This document shows, piece after piece, positions 13,222 through 13,264 of a stretch of DNA of 13,264 nucleotides. Under the pieces are notes generated by a model. It worked only from the letters and a program-made list of their open reading frames with translations. It did no database searches and had not been told where the DNA came from. The position numbers were made by a program, and so were the translations under genes. How positions within the stretch are numbered: position 1 is the first letter of the stretch; every line of letters begins with the position of its first letter. The DNA comes from an uncultured Brevundimonas sp. (GTDB taxonomy: Bacteria > Pseudomonadota > Alphaproteobacteria > Caulobacterales > Caulobacteraceae): assembly GCA_946885435.1 (NCBI GenBank), contig CAMPGL010000043.1, forward strand, positions 1-13,264, read 5' to 3'.

Positions 13222-13246
13222 AACGGTTGGGAACAGCCGAGGTTCC
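13222..13246 (-). promoter_or_regulatory. EcfG-type (general stress sigma) promoter P3, leaderless arrangement
   Basis: On the minus strand GGAAC (13246-13242) and CGTT (13225-13222) are separated by exactly 16 bases; the -35 is followed by C, giving the full GGAACC form. Only eight bases (13221-13214) separate the -10 from the ATG at 13213. A transcript starting 6-9 bases after the -10 would begin at or within two bases of the start codon. Confidence 0.82.
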
Positions 13247-13264
13247 GGCCACGCTTGCGGCCGG

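Overview
The window is GC-rich chromosomal DNA with the strong third-position G/C bias of an alphaproteobacterium. Gene content and signals point to Caulobacterales, most likely Brevundimonas or a close relative: three GGAAC-N16-CGTT promoters of the EcfG (general stress) type, a Caulobacter-like -10 element, TTG starts, a stand-alone TadG-like protein and a B12-riboswitch-controlled TonB receptor. The genus is inferred from style and not proven. I see no insertion sequence, integrase, tRNA, rRNA or CRISPR array.

Left part (1-3241, + strand): the 3' end of a citrate-synthase-family gene, then uppP (undecaprenyl-diphosphate phosphatase), then a cobalamin riboswitch and long structured leader in front of a BtuB-type vitamin B12 receptor. 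The receptor gene runs 17 bases into the convergent gene that follows.

Second part (3225-6628, - strand): three co-directional genes. Read 5' to 3' they are a TPR/ATP-grasp protein, a class-III-aminotransferase-fold protein that has lost its PLP lysine, and an aldo/keto reductase with an intact catalytic tetrad. The last two overlap by four bases. This is the least explained part of the window and the best candidate for an undescribed pathway. Divergent from it is a TadG-like secreted/pilus-type protein (6736-8124) carrying a 15-aspartate tract between two cysteines.

Third part (8313-9640, - strand): a tight pair, a fumarylacetoacetate-hydrolase-family enzyme followed by a zeta-class GST (maleylacetoacetate/maleylpyruvate isomerase). 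These are the last two steps of homogentisate or gentisate breakdown, without a ring-cleaving dioxygenase in view.

Right part (9698-13264): a probable general-stress block. One EcfG-type promoter precedes a DUF883 (YqjD/ElaB-like) gene, a YqjE-like membrane protein gene and an iron superoxide dismutase gene. A second precedes a 56-residue DUF1328 membrane protein gene ending at a strong intrinsic terminator. A third, on the opposite strand, sits directly against the start codon of a diacylglycerol-kinase-family gene, which is coupled to a metallophosphoesterase gene that converges on the same terminator. The diacylglycerol kinase is predicted to be translated from a leaderless transcript.
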